DNA of 64,000 bases, from positions 7,316,001 through 7,380,000 of the forward strand of contig CP085826.1 in assembly GCA_020809705.1 (NCBI GenBank). Direction: 5' to 3'. Of the stretch, positions 55,372 to 64,000 are shown one piece after another. Below the pieces are notes generated by a model. The model was not told where the DNA came from and did not search any database. It saw only the letters and a program-made list of their open reading frames with translations. The position numbers and the translations under genes are program-made. This DNA comes from Calonectria ilicicola (Eukaryota > Ascomycota > Sordariomycetes > Hypocreales > Nectriaceae). Each line of letters starts with the position of its first letter. Within the stretch, counting starts at the first letter, position 1.

Positions 55372-57255
55372 ATGGACGAGAATAAGATTGAGCATACTGC
55401 CGAGCATCTCGACATTGTCGAAGAAAAAGAGCGGGCAAAGCACGACACCGACGCTTCCTCTATCAACTCTGCAGCACTCGGTGATGACCTTCCACCTGGA
55501 TACTTTTATTCACTTCGCTTCCTTGGAGCTCTTGCTGTGAGTTGAACAGACCCAACATGCAGAATTTAAACTTACCAAATTTAGGGCTTCTGTTTTTCTG
55601 CCATCAGTGCCTACATCTTTCTGATCCTCCCGACAAATGTCTTGACATATATCAACGCCGATATTGGCCCAAGCAATTACATTTCTTGGGTAAATATTGC
55701 CCGTACCTTGGCATTGTCGTTTACATATACTATCCTCGGCCGACTCTCCGATCTCTTCGGTCGCCGGTGGTTTTTCATTGGAGGAAATATTGTTGCCCTG
55801 GTGGGAATCATCATTTGTGCGACAGCTCAAAATGTCAATACACTTATCGTGGGAAGCGCCGTGTATGGGCTTGGTGAGACTGTCCAACTCAGCTTCAACG
55901 TTGCAGTCGGTGAGTTGGTACCAAACAAGTATCGACCAATGGTTCTCTCATTTGTCTTTCTTACAAATGCCCCAATTGCTACTTTTGGACCGATCATAGG
56001 TGAGTTCATACAGTCCAATCATTTTATTTTATATTCTAATCAAGTATAGCCCGTAAGTTTATTGAGAACCCTTCGCTTGGTTGGCGTTGGTGTTATTACA
56101 TCAACATTATCGATGTCGCGCTTGCTATTATCCTGCTCTTCATTTTCTATCACCCACCGACATTTGAACTTCTTCACGAACGCAAGACCAAAAGGCAACT
56201 TCTCAAAGATCTTGATTACTTGGGCATTTTCCTCTGGACTGCTGGTCTTACCATCTTCTTGATGGGAGTCTCTTGGGGTGGCAGCATGTATCCATGGAAG
56301 TCAGCTGCAACAATATGTTCCCTGGTTCTTGGAGGACTGCTTTTGGTTGCCTTATTTATTTGGGAAGGATTTGCCAATCTCACCTATCCTGCGATTCCTG
56401 TCAAGTTTTTCGCCAACAGAGGATTCATGTCCCTAGTCTGTTGCGCGACCGTCGCCAGTAGTGAGTAATCGATTTCTGAACTAACCTGGTATTTGGCTAA
56501 TTTGTCCAGTGTTTTATTATAGCGCCGTCTTGCTCTGGCCTCAACAAATCCAAGCTCTATTCACCACCGATGTCACTTATGCTGGGTGGCTATCTTGTAC
56601 CGTGGCTTCCTCAACAGCGCTAGGTCAGATTTGCGCTGGCGTAATTGTGAGGTGGGGAGGAAATGTCCGGTACTGGTTGATCTTTGCCACCTTCTCCATG
56701 GTTGGATTTGTTGCTGCGCTTGCATCTCTCACCCCAAACGACAAAAATACAGGTGTCGCACTCACTATCCTCGGCCCATTCTTTGTCGGCTTTATTGAAC
56801 TTGCATCCTTGGCTCTGGCTCCTCTGTTCTGTGCAGCACAGGACATTGGGCTTGCGTCAGGTCTGCTCGCATCCATTCGATCAGCAGGCGGTTCAATCGC
56901 AGTCGCAGTCTACACCACCATTCTGAAAAACAGATTGGCCACAACCATTCCAAATAATGTTATTCCTGCAGTAGAAGAGGCAGGGCTCCCAGAGAGTCAG
57001 GTTTCGGACCTTCTCGCAGCCATCAATGCTGATGATTTGTCGAGTTTCTCACAGGCGGTTCAGGCTGCTGTGAGCTCTGCCTTGCCTACAGCATATGCAC
57101 AAGCTTTCAAGACAGTCTATCTAGCTAGTCTTGGATTTGGTGCCATTGCAATTATCGGATGTCTCTTTTCAAAGGATGCTAAGAAACACTTGACTGACAA
57201 GGTTGAGCGACGAATGCATGATGGCAAAGCAACCAAGAAGCCACAGGATGTTTAA
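55372..57255 (+). CDS. MFS transporter 1, TRI12/DHA2-type
   Basis: Proton-coupled export or import carrier of the 14-helix fungal TRI12-like group. Exons are 55372-55536, 55585-55999, 56050-56460 and 56510-57255; 578 residues, all phases closing. The cytosolic N-terminus is charged. Helices begin at FLGALAGFCFSAISAYIFLIL; the MFS signature loop between helices 2 and 3 is GRLSDLFGRRWFFIGG, and VYGLGETVQLSFNVAVGELVPNKYR is characteristic of TRI12-like carriers. The C-terminal tail is Lys-rich. The family carries siderophores, trichothecenes and other small molecules; here uptake of the cluster substrate or efflux of toxic intermediates is inferred from location and a shared promoter motif. Confidence 0.92.
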
Positions 57256-57500
57256 GTAGTCCGTCCACAGTAGTCAGAAATAGAATTATTAGTCTTTAAT
57301 TGTGTCTATTTGTTGTTTCTTGTTCCATCATTCGAATGCTTTACTGATATCTCATGGCTATCCCAAGATTCATGATTCTGATGTTCGTTTAGAGTTTTTT
57401 TTTCTCGTTTATTGTTCTTTTTTTTTTTATTCAGACCATTGGTCAACCTCATTTGAAATGGCTAGCTCCAATGTGTAAGACTTGATCAATATTGTATTAT

Positions 57501-58353
57501 TTAGCAGTTCCATCCTCCATCAATACTAACAGCGTTTCCGCTAATATAGCTGGCATCGTCACTCAAGAGGAAAGCAATCAAGGCAGCCACTTCTTCAGGC
57601 TTCCCTTGTCTCTTCAGCGCTACATCATTCACAGTCTCCTTCTCAAATTCTGCCGTAGTTCCCCAAGTCTCGGCTGCCTTGGCCGCTGATCTAAGCATCG
57701 GTGTATCAATACGTCCACTATGTCGCAAAGCAGTTAGATTTGGGCATCTCGAATTATTAGAGAATGGGGGGAACGTACGGGCAAATGGCATTAACTCGAA
57801 TTCCTCGGTGGCCGGCATCCTTTGCAGCAGATCGAGTCAACCCTATTACTGCGTGTTTGCTGGCTGAGTAGGCGCCGTTCTTCTCTCGTCCAATTAAGCC
57901 AGCAATTGAGCTTGCATTAACAATGCTGCCATGATCGGCAATGTTTTGGAGCTCCGCCTTGAGGCAGTACATCACGCCGGTCGTGTTAACTCCGAGAACA
58001 AACTCCCACTCATCAAAGTCTTGCTGCTCAAGCAACCCGTGGTTTCCACCAATTGATTTGGGAACAACACCGGCCAAGTTGGCGGCTCCATCAAGTCGAC
58101 CAAATTTAGCGACAGTCTCCTTGATCCATTCATCAACTTGATCCCACTTGCGGACATCCAAGGGGAACATCAATACTTCAGAGTGGTATTGATCTTCGAT
58201 TTCTTTTCGGGCCTTTTCGAGGCCTTCTTTAGAAAGATCAGCGATCGAAAGCTTGGCTCCACGACTGGCTACAAGCTTTGCTGTGGCGAGACCAATCCCG
58301 GAGGCAGCCCCAGTGATGGCAATCACCTTGCCGGATAGTTGAGTGTTTGACAT
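57501..58353 (-). CDS. Short-chain dehydrogenase/reductase
   Basis: Classical SDR using NAD(P). Exons (minus) are 58353-57779 and 57717-57501; 263 residues. Motifs are TGAASGIG (cofactor loop), NLAG-type NAAG region (ANLAGVVP), the catalytic Ser in NASSIAG and YSASKHA (Tyr and Lys), and the C-terminal SGNAVSIDGGW. An acidic residue after strand 2 (SIADLS) favours NAD over NADP. The end, GWNC, is not a PTS1. In the bacterial Atu system AtuB and AtuG are SDRs; here it may oxidise an alcohol, aldehyde or hydroxyacyl-CoA intermediate. It is downstream of AtuA-3 in the same direction. Confidence 0.92.
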
Positions 58354-58619
58354 GGTTTTTAGTAGCGAAAAATAAATTATTCACGCTAAATTAGGTAATA
58401 AATTCTTTTATTTTACATAGTAATTCATATTCGTCTGAGGCTATGGTCGCCTTTTATTCGTGGTCTATTGTTGACCATGCGGGTGCTGATATCCGCTAGC
58501 TCCCCCCGCAGCTACAGCCGATGAACACGCGGAATGGTTTCAGAGCTTGCAGTGCGAACTCGGTAAACTCTCTATTTTGGCAACTAAAATGCTTTTGGCT
58601 AGAGTTATCCTGTTATAGC

Positions 58620-60609
58620 CTATAGATGCCCGTCTTGGATGAATTTCTTCGGTACTGGAACCACCTTTGCCCTCAGATACTCGCCCAGATTTTTGGCCAA
58701 GGTATCAAGCTTGCTTCCCGAATTGTAACCCCGATCAAGATGGTTTTTTAACAAGAAATGAACCGCCCGGATGTTTGGCATCTCAAATCTATCTATGCGA
58801 CCTCCACTGTATTCATGCGCTCCCAAAAGGCCTTTAAACCTATCAATGGTAAGGAAAGCGCGTAGCCATTCCCACTGCTCGTCATCGGGAACAAATAGTC
58901 CGACATTTGCGTCGGACGCCTTGTCACCTGAGCGCGAGAGGGCAACCCAACCCAATGGTGCTTCTTCCGTGGGGCCAAACGAGTCAAGTGATCGAGGATT
59001 AACAGGGTCATAAGACTCTTGAGCACCATATTCCTTCATCACAGGCGGCAGATGAATGGGTATTATCTCTTCATCTCCAAATAAGAGGTGGACGCGGTGA
59101 TTGCAGGCACTCTGAGGGATGAGAGACACAAAATATTCCCAGTAACTTTTTGGCGCCGATTGCCGTAGGTCATTCGGACGAGAAACACCCTGTGGGCACA
59201 CTAATGTTAGAAATTCCGCCGCGAGTTAGTTTATCGGAAGACTTACCGGGCACGATTGTAGCACAGTCTCATACAACTTTCTCGCAAAGCCATCGGGCTT
59301 TGATCCATCAAACAGCTCGGCTCTGGGGCCTTGAGCGAAAATGCGAAAGTCGACGGTGGCTATCTCTTGGTTGACTGGGTTCAGCGGGCTAGTGCCATGG
59401 ACATGGAACTTGAGCATGGTAAATTCTTGAATGAGCTCTTCTCCGATCGCGTAACGAGCTTGTTCTTCCATCCAACGGCACTTTTCCTCTATATCCAATC
59501 CTACCAGATAAAAATGCCACTCAGCTTGATATCCGCCATGGGCTGTGATCCCGACGCGTGTAGTAGGGGGTGGAGGAGATCCCCTTATGCCAGATACATG
59601 AACAACATCCTCTTCGACTTGTTGTATCGCAATGTTTCGCAGATCAGCAACCACGTCGGAATTGAAATATAACGGACCCGATATTTCATAAACCAGCTGT
59701 GATGTGACCGTTTCCGTATTAACAATGCCATTTGTACTCTCTTCTTTGGTAATGTTGCATTCACCATTACTAAGCACTTCGGCAATTGGAAATCCGAGAC
59801 CAAGGTGTTTTTTTGCCTTCATAAGATCTTTGAAGCGGCTATAATAGCCCCCGGTGACAAACGCTGAACATTCAATCAAGTGACCAGCAATGAGAGCTCC
59901 AGCAAGCTCATCGAATTGATGCGCCTTCCAGTTGTGCCAATATGCTGCCAAACCGATTGTTGGTGCCGCATCGGATACCCTGAATTGATTAGAATACTCG
60001 ACGCCAAGATCACCGTGATTGATTGGAATTATTGTCTTACCTTCCGCATATTACAATATCCGCTCCTTTTCGGAATGCTTCTGCAATTCCAAGACTTCCC
60101 AGGTATGCCTGGGCGCATATGGGCTCATGTCCCCATTCGCTCAGAGTTTTCCCATCTGTAGAGCTAACAAATTCATGGCCATTCGCGACCATGTTCTTGA
60201 AGGCACCCGTCACATCATCGCCTTCAATCCAAGCTACATTCATGTTAAATCCAGCTTTTTGAACCATATCTTGTACAACTCTAGCCAGAAGTTCAGTGTC
60301 ACTTGCCCCGGCGTTGACTGCCAATTTTGTTCTATTCTCTGCGAGAAAGGGTATCGCCGGTTCAAAGCATTGAAGAAAGGTACTGGCATACATTGCTGTC
60401 TTTTTACGCTCCTCGAGAGGGAGAGTAAAAATAGAGACATCTTGCCGGGCTTTACCAGCACCATAGCCCGTCATGACATTTTCAGATAGCCAATCCCCCA
60501 CGATAGCATCAACCTTGGGATCCTTTGCCAAACGCGAAATTGCTTCGACGCGATCGGTGAACCCTCCGGATGCGCCCGCAATCCGAATGGGGGCTCTATT
60601 AGAAGGCAT
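58620..60609 (-). CDS. AtuA-family (DUF1446) protein 3
   Basis: Third AtuA-type protein. Exons (minus) are 60609-60041, 59979-59247 and 59189-58620; 623 residues. It shares with copy 1 IRIAGASGG, VDAIVGDWLSE, LAVNAGASD, ADIVICGRVSDAA, GHLIECSAFVTGGYYSRF, LVYEISGPLYFNSDV, GGYQAEWHFYLVGLDIEEK, SRSGDKASDANVGLF and FEMPNIRAVHFLLKNHLDRG, so copies 1 and 3 are the closer pair. None of its introns sits at the position of a copy 1 intron. It ends QDGHL, a weak PTS1-like end. A near-exact cluster motif lies about 340 bp upstream. Function unknown. Confidence 0.93.
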
Positions 60610-61024
60610 GATGAAAGCTCAAATATCCGATTCTAAATGATCGAATAAGCTAAAAGAGAGAGATAAATGATGGATTGACCGTAGTGTGCTTTCTGTCTTC
60701 TGCGCAACTTGTATGAAGCCATTCAGTCTTTAATTACTGCCACCTCGCTCTTTACAGATAGCCACCCTAAGTCAATACAACATCCACTACGTAAATCCTC
60801 AGCTTTGCACCAAGTGATGCAAGTCCAGTGAGCAAGAATACCGAGGTTGGATTGGAAGAGGGCCAAAATTAGGGACTAGGCGACCTCTAGCCCGCGTATC
60901 GAAATCCGGGTCAACTGCGACTTCGGATTTTGGGGCTAACCCCCGCACTGATGATTCAGTGTCAAGTTGGAGCACTTGTTTACTGCATTTAGCCGTAATC
61001 CTTTTTTAGACAACGAAGGAGTCA
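60610..61024. promoter_or_regulatory. AtuA-3 promoter and bZIP 3' flank
   Basis: 415 bp with a one-mismatch copy of the cluster motif at 60948 and a CCCCGC box just before it. Nothing coding was seen. Confidence 0.4.
60948..60958 (-). promoter_or_regulatory. Cluster motif, near-exact copy 5 (TGAATCATCAG)
   Basis: One mismatch to TGAATCATTAG, on the minus strand, upstream of AtuA-3. The surrounding CACTGAATCATCAGT is a good dyad. Confidence 0.5.
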
Positions 61025-62372
61025 TTAGGGCGAATTGGAAAGTGGCACCGGTACCTGACTGTTGTCAATGATCTGGCCGGAGTCAAGGTCAATTAGGCGA
61101 GCAATCTCCGGAAATCGACTTCGGAATGTAACTCCGATCGTCCAATTCCGAATCTGACGCATGTGCTCCTCGTATACTGGGTTTATGGTGGTTTCTGCGG
61201 TTCCGTTCCCATTGATGGATGCTGCGAGGAGAACAGATGAAGGGTGATATGGCCAATTCAACTCGAATTCTGAGCTGTAAGTGGCCGCAAAGTCATCCAG
61301 GCTAATTTCCGGGTGGTTGATAAGATACTCTCTTGCGCGCGGCCTGGTTCATTAGTAAAGTGGGAAATAATGAATCATCGGGCCGTACCAAGGGATCCGA
61401 TCTATCCACGCCGAGTGAGGTATTGAGAATTGGCTTGGGATCGGTCGTAACCAGTCGGGCATTAGATCCCAACTCTGCTTGTCTAACATGACCATCCACT
61501 AGATCTATTTGTTAGCACCCTCATCTAATTTCCAGTGTATGCATAAAACCTACCTTGAGAAGTGTCGCCATGACGTAAAACACTGCAACTTGCTTTGGAA
61601 GGCCCTCAATCTCGCGATATGTCCTCAGCACATCCGCCACCACATTGCTAATCTCGTCATCGGATCGATGGTCTTCGTCGATCAAGCTACTTAGATTTGG
61701 ACGAAGTGGAAACCTTGCCGCTTTGCTCCCTGGAGATGAAGGCTGGAATGCATTCTCCGCCCGTACAGTATCAACGAAGCCCTGAAGAATCTGATCTGCT
61801 AGACATCCAGGCAGCGTGTTTTTCGGATAAAGCTCCCATAGAGCTGGGTTCATAGTGCTCGCGTTGCTAACAACGCTGGGACTGTGACCTGTGTCTTCAC
61901 CAAACCCATCACGTCCCATCAGACTTAGCTGTAACGCAGCATTCTGAGTGCGTAGCTGTGCATTTTCATTTTCCAAAAATCCCAACCTGGCCTCGAGCAT
62001 ACCCATGGCCCGGCCTTTCTCCTCGAGGGCATTCGACAAATAGGCGACCTGATCATTCAGAACTTGAATGGTCCACTTGTTTCGATCGCGCATTGCCTGC
62101 TGGGACTTGCGATCCCTAGCCCGTTTGCGTTGCAATTCTTGCTCGCGCAATGATGACAGCGCTGAATCATCGTCATTCTGGTTGCTGCTGCTGCTGGCCA
62201 TGATGGGCAATAGACCTGAGATGCATTGAGGGTGGCGTGCAAGTGGAGGCCTGGGGAACGCGGGGTGAAATATGGGGGCTATGGGCTGTTTCTGGGGTGG
62301 TGTTACAGGGCCTTGGGGATCGTTGCAGGGGCTGACAGGGGTCTCGGACCAGTGGAGTGGAGGGTCCATCAT
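61025..62372 (-). CDS. bZIP transcription factor with DUF3425 domain (putative cluster regulator)
   Basis: DNA-binding regulator. Exons (minus) are 62372-61554, 61498-61389 and 61343-61025; 415 residues, all phases closing. The basic region is RKRARDRKSQQAMRDRNKW, followed by a leucine-zipper-like coiled coil (about 85-130). The DUF3425 domain has LPDWLRP-like MPDWLRPIPSQFSIPHSAWIDRIPWPRARE, then the helix VLLAASINGNGTAETT region. An alternative start at the Met of MASSSSNQ (62201) would drop 57 Pro-rich residues. Such bZIP-DUF3425 proteins are often local regulators of catabolic or secondary-metabolite clusters. AP-1-like bZIPs bind TGA-N-TCA cores, which fits TGAATCA in the shared motif; this link is inference. 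Confidence 0.88.
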
Positions 62373-62542
62373 GTGGGAGGGGTCATGGAGAACGATTCCC
62401 TAGGGTCACAGCAATTATTCCATGATGTAAGAGCAGCCAATTTATGTAAGGTTGGATAATATGGGTCGATTTCGAATAAAAACGGTTTGATCTATTTTGA
62501 TTGAAATCACCGCTGATTTAGGCCTTACGACAAATTCCCGTC

Positions 62543-63376
62543 ATGATGATGGATGCACAAGCCCAACAATACATTGCGTCCTTGCACGACCAATCGATCG
62601 GGACAGCTTTGGAGGACACCTGGTATTGTATTTCTGTGTGCCTCACAGGAATCTTTTTTTTTAATTCTCGCTAATGAATTATCAGGCTTGTTCTTTTGCG
62701 GCTAGCAACAAAGGCCAATATGTTGCCGATGTTTTCACCGAAGCAATCAGAACAAGGCAAGAGGATTATGCGTACCACAGGCATGTCTTGAAAAGAATAA
62801 AAGGTATACTTTGGAGCGATCTTTCAATATCGTAGTTTCTTTTATTGACAAATTCCAGAGGGGCTATTGAAAACTGGCATCATATATGGCATCCCTCGTC
62901 TCATCAACGCATTCAGAGCCATCGTTCGAGTGCTTCCATCCCCGGAATCCATCGAAGTCTCATCCATCCGGAACCATATCACTACCCCGAGCGAAACGGA
63001 CGAAAGAGGTATTGAATACATGCGCAACATCTTTCGAGCCGATCTGGACCCTTTTCTCGGCTCTATGGACACGCATTGGCCTGACCTCCGCACACTTGTT
63101 GTCACCTATATTTATGGCTACTATCAATCCGACACCTCTGTCCTCGATGCTGTGACCACGTCACAGTTGAATATTGCTACGTTGGTTCCCATGGATGTTC
63201 CAGCTGAAGTAGCCTGGCATATGAGAGGTCTCGTAAGAAACGGTGGGACAGAGGAGCAACTCAAGGTAGCCTACTCCATCGCCTTAGAAACATGTAAAAT
63301 ATGCAATGTTCAGCTCAAAAATGAGATGCCACAGGCGCAAGATGTCATTAATGAAGAGCGCTTAATAGTAGATTAG
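62543..63376 (+). CDS. Carboxymuconolactone-decarboxylase-like (AhpD-like fold) protein
   Basis: All-helical protein of the CMD/AhpD superfamily. Exons are 62543-62635, 62686-62803 and 62859-63376; 242 residues. The first intron uses a weak donor (TCT/GTGTGC); it was chosen because the joined sequence DTWYCIS-ACSFAASNKGQYV keeps the conserved helix and the frame. Later blocks are KTGIIYGIPRLINAFRA and DLRTLVVTYIYGYYQSDTSVLD. The AhpD-type active-site CxxC is not in the expected place (a CKIC near the end is probably coincidental). Members decarboxylate or isomerise ring-cleavage lactones or act as peroxidases; the role here is unknown. It is divergent from the bZIP gene over 170 bp, so the two could be co-regulated. 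Confidence 0.8.
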
Positions 63377-63595
63377 AAATTCAGTCGTTTGGACGGCTCC
63401 GTTCTTGGATCGCTCTTGTAGGGTAGCTCGTACTCCAACTCATCGAGTGTATTTTTTTAAGAAAAGAATTCAACTATTTAGCATGATGAATCACTTTCTA
63501 ATTATTGCACTTAATTTATAATAAAATAAATTTTAAAATATTTCTGTAGTCGAAATCCAACTTCATGCCATGCGAGGACTTAGCTCCAGTTGTGT

Positions 63596-64000
63596 CTAAG
63601 ATGTAGTTTCAGAAGTCTCATTCTCCAACTTGGCAGCCACATTATTGGATCTCTGTGTTTTGTCAATAGATTTAACACTCAACGCAGCCATTATAGCCAC
63701 ACACCCAAACGCTATCGCTACTAGGTACACCATTCGGTAGGATTTTGAGTTGGACAAAAGGACGGCTTGTTGGACTGCGGCGGTAGTCGAATTGGTAATG
63801 CCAACAACTGCGCTGTAAGCAGCAGGCGTATTGACCTTGGCTGCAGCAAGTAAGGATGCAAATGTCCCATTGTAGTCAGTCTTTTCTGCTGCAGCCCGGA
63901 CTTGACCTGGCAGTAGTTTGTCAAATTCGCTTGTCTGGATGGACGTATAAATGGCTGTTGCGACCGCACCACCGATCAACCGAAAAGTGCTGATGAGCCC
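63596..64000 (-). CDS. MFS transporter 2, C-terminal part (cut by window edge)
   Basis: The last 130 or so residues of a second MFS carrier, open through the window end. It resembles the end of transporter 1 and other TRI12/DHA2-type proteins: the helix STFRLIGGAVATAIYTSIQ corresponds to SIRSAGGSIAVAVYTTILK of transporter 1. A loop with AAAEKTDYNGTFASLLAA, the final helix VYLVAIAFGCVAIMAAL and a polar tail follow. The start lies outside the window, so length and integrity cannot be judged. It is the 13th gene of the cluster seen here, and the cluster may continue past the edge. Confidence 0.85.
   Translation of the reverse strand, partial: GLISTFRLIGGAVATAIYTSIQTSEFDKLLPGQVRAAAEKTDYNGTFASLLAAAKVNTPAAYSAVVGITNSTTAAVQQAVLLSNSKSYRMVYLVAIAFGCVAIMAALSVKSIDKTQRSNNVAAKLENETSETTS

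Noticed and set aside
41324..64000. Reading the cluster as a secondary-metabolite biosynthetic cluster
   Set aside because: No polyketide synthase, NRPS, terpene cyclase or prenyltransferase is present; the enzymes are of the CoA-thioester degradation type.
1..64000. tRNA, 5S rRNA and CRISPR arrays
   Set aside because: Looked for B-box-like GGTTCGA-type sequences and spaced repeats on both strands; the few hits lacked matching stems or A boxes. A tRNAscan-SE run would settle this.

Overview
The window looks like nuclear DNA of a filamentous ascomycete (Pezizomycotina, probably a hypocrealean Sordariomycete). The evidence is short GT-AG introns of about 50-125 nt with CTAAC/CTGAC-like branch sites, a quelling-type RNA-dependent RNA polymerase, a Zn2Cys6 regulator, a bZIP-DUF3425 regulator and TRI12-type MFS transporters. 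There is no operon structure, and I recognised no tRNA, rRNA or CRISPR array. All exon junctions were worked out by eye from splice sites and reading-frame continuity; most multi-exon models close with an exact codon count.

Left part (1-41 kb) is ordinary, fairly gene-poor chromosome. It starts with a 0.57-kb non-coding fold-back element next to the spliceosomal SmB gene. A 5.4-kb gene-free stretch follows, then a secreted, membrane-anchored arylsulfotransferase-like protein, a QDE-1-like RdRP divergent from a Zn2Cys6 transcription factor, and the RIO1 kinase divergent from a pepsin-like aspartic protease. Next come an NmrA/isoflavone-reductase-like oxidoreductase, an acidic protein of unknown function, a GliT/thioredoxin-reductase-like flavoprotein, a secreted alpha/beta hydrolase and a small secreted six-cysteine protein. 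The stretch ends with a Xaa-Pro aminopeptidase carrying a mitochondrial-type presequence and a protein whose C-terminal riboflavin-kinase-like domain lacks the catalytic glutamate.

Right part (41.3 kb to the window edge) is a dense run of 13 genes that reads as one catabolic cluster. It has three separate AtuA-family (DUF1446, acyclic terpene utilisation) proteins, a CoA ligase, a tandem-ABM monooxygenase-like protein, a hydratase-2 (MaoC) protein, two crotonase-family enoyl-CoA hydratases, an SDR dehydrogenase, a carboxymuconolactone-decarboxylase-like protein, two MFS transporters (one cut by the window edge) and a bZIP-DUF3425 regulator. The MaoC protein and both crotonases end in SKL, SHL and SRL, and AtuA-2 and the ligase end in ARI and TKL, which suggests a peroxisomal CoA-thioester pathway. 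An exact 11-bp motif, TGAATCATTAG, occurs in four intergenic regions of this cluster and nearly exactly in a fifth; I found no copy elsewhere in the window. It is a candidate site for the cluster bZIP.

The inferred scheme is: uptake by an MFS protein, oxidation (ABM/SDR/CMD-like), CoA activation, hydration by crotonase and MaoC enzymes, and an unknown step by AtuA-type proteins. No biotin-dependent geranyl-CoA carboxylase and no acyl-CoA dehydrogenase are visible, so it is not a copy of the bacterial Atu pathway. The substrate is unknown.
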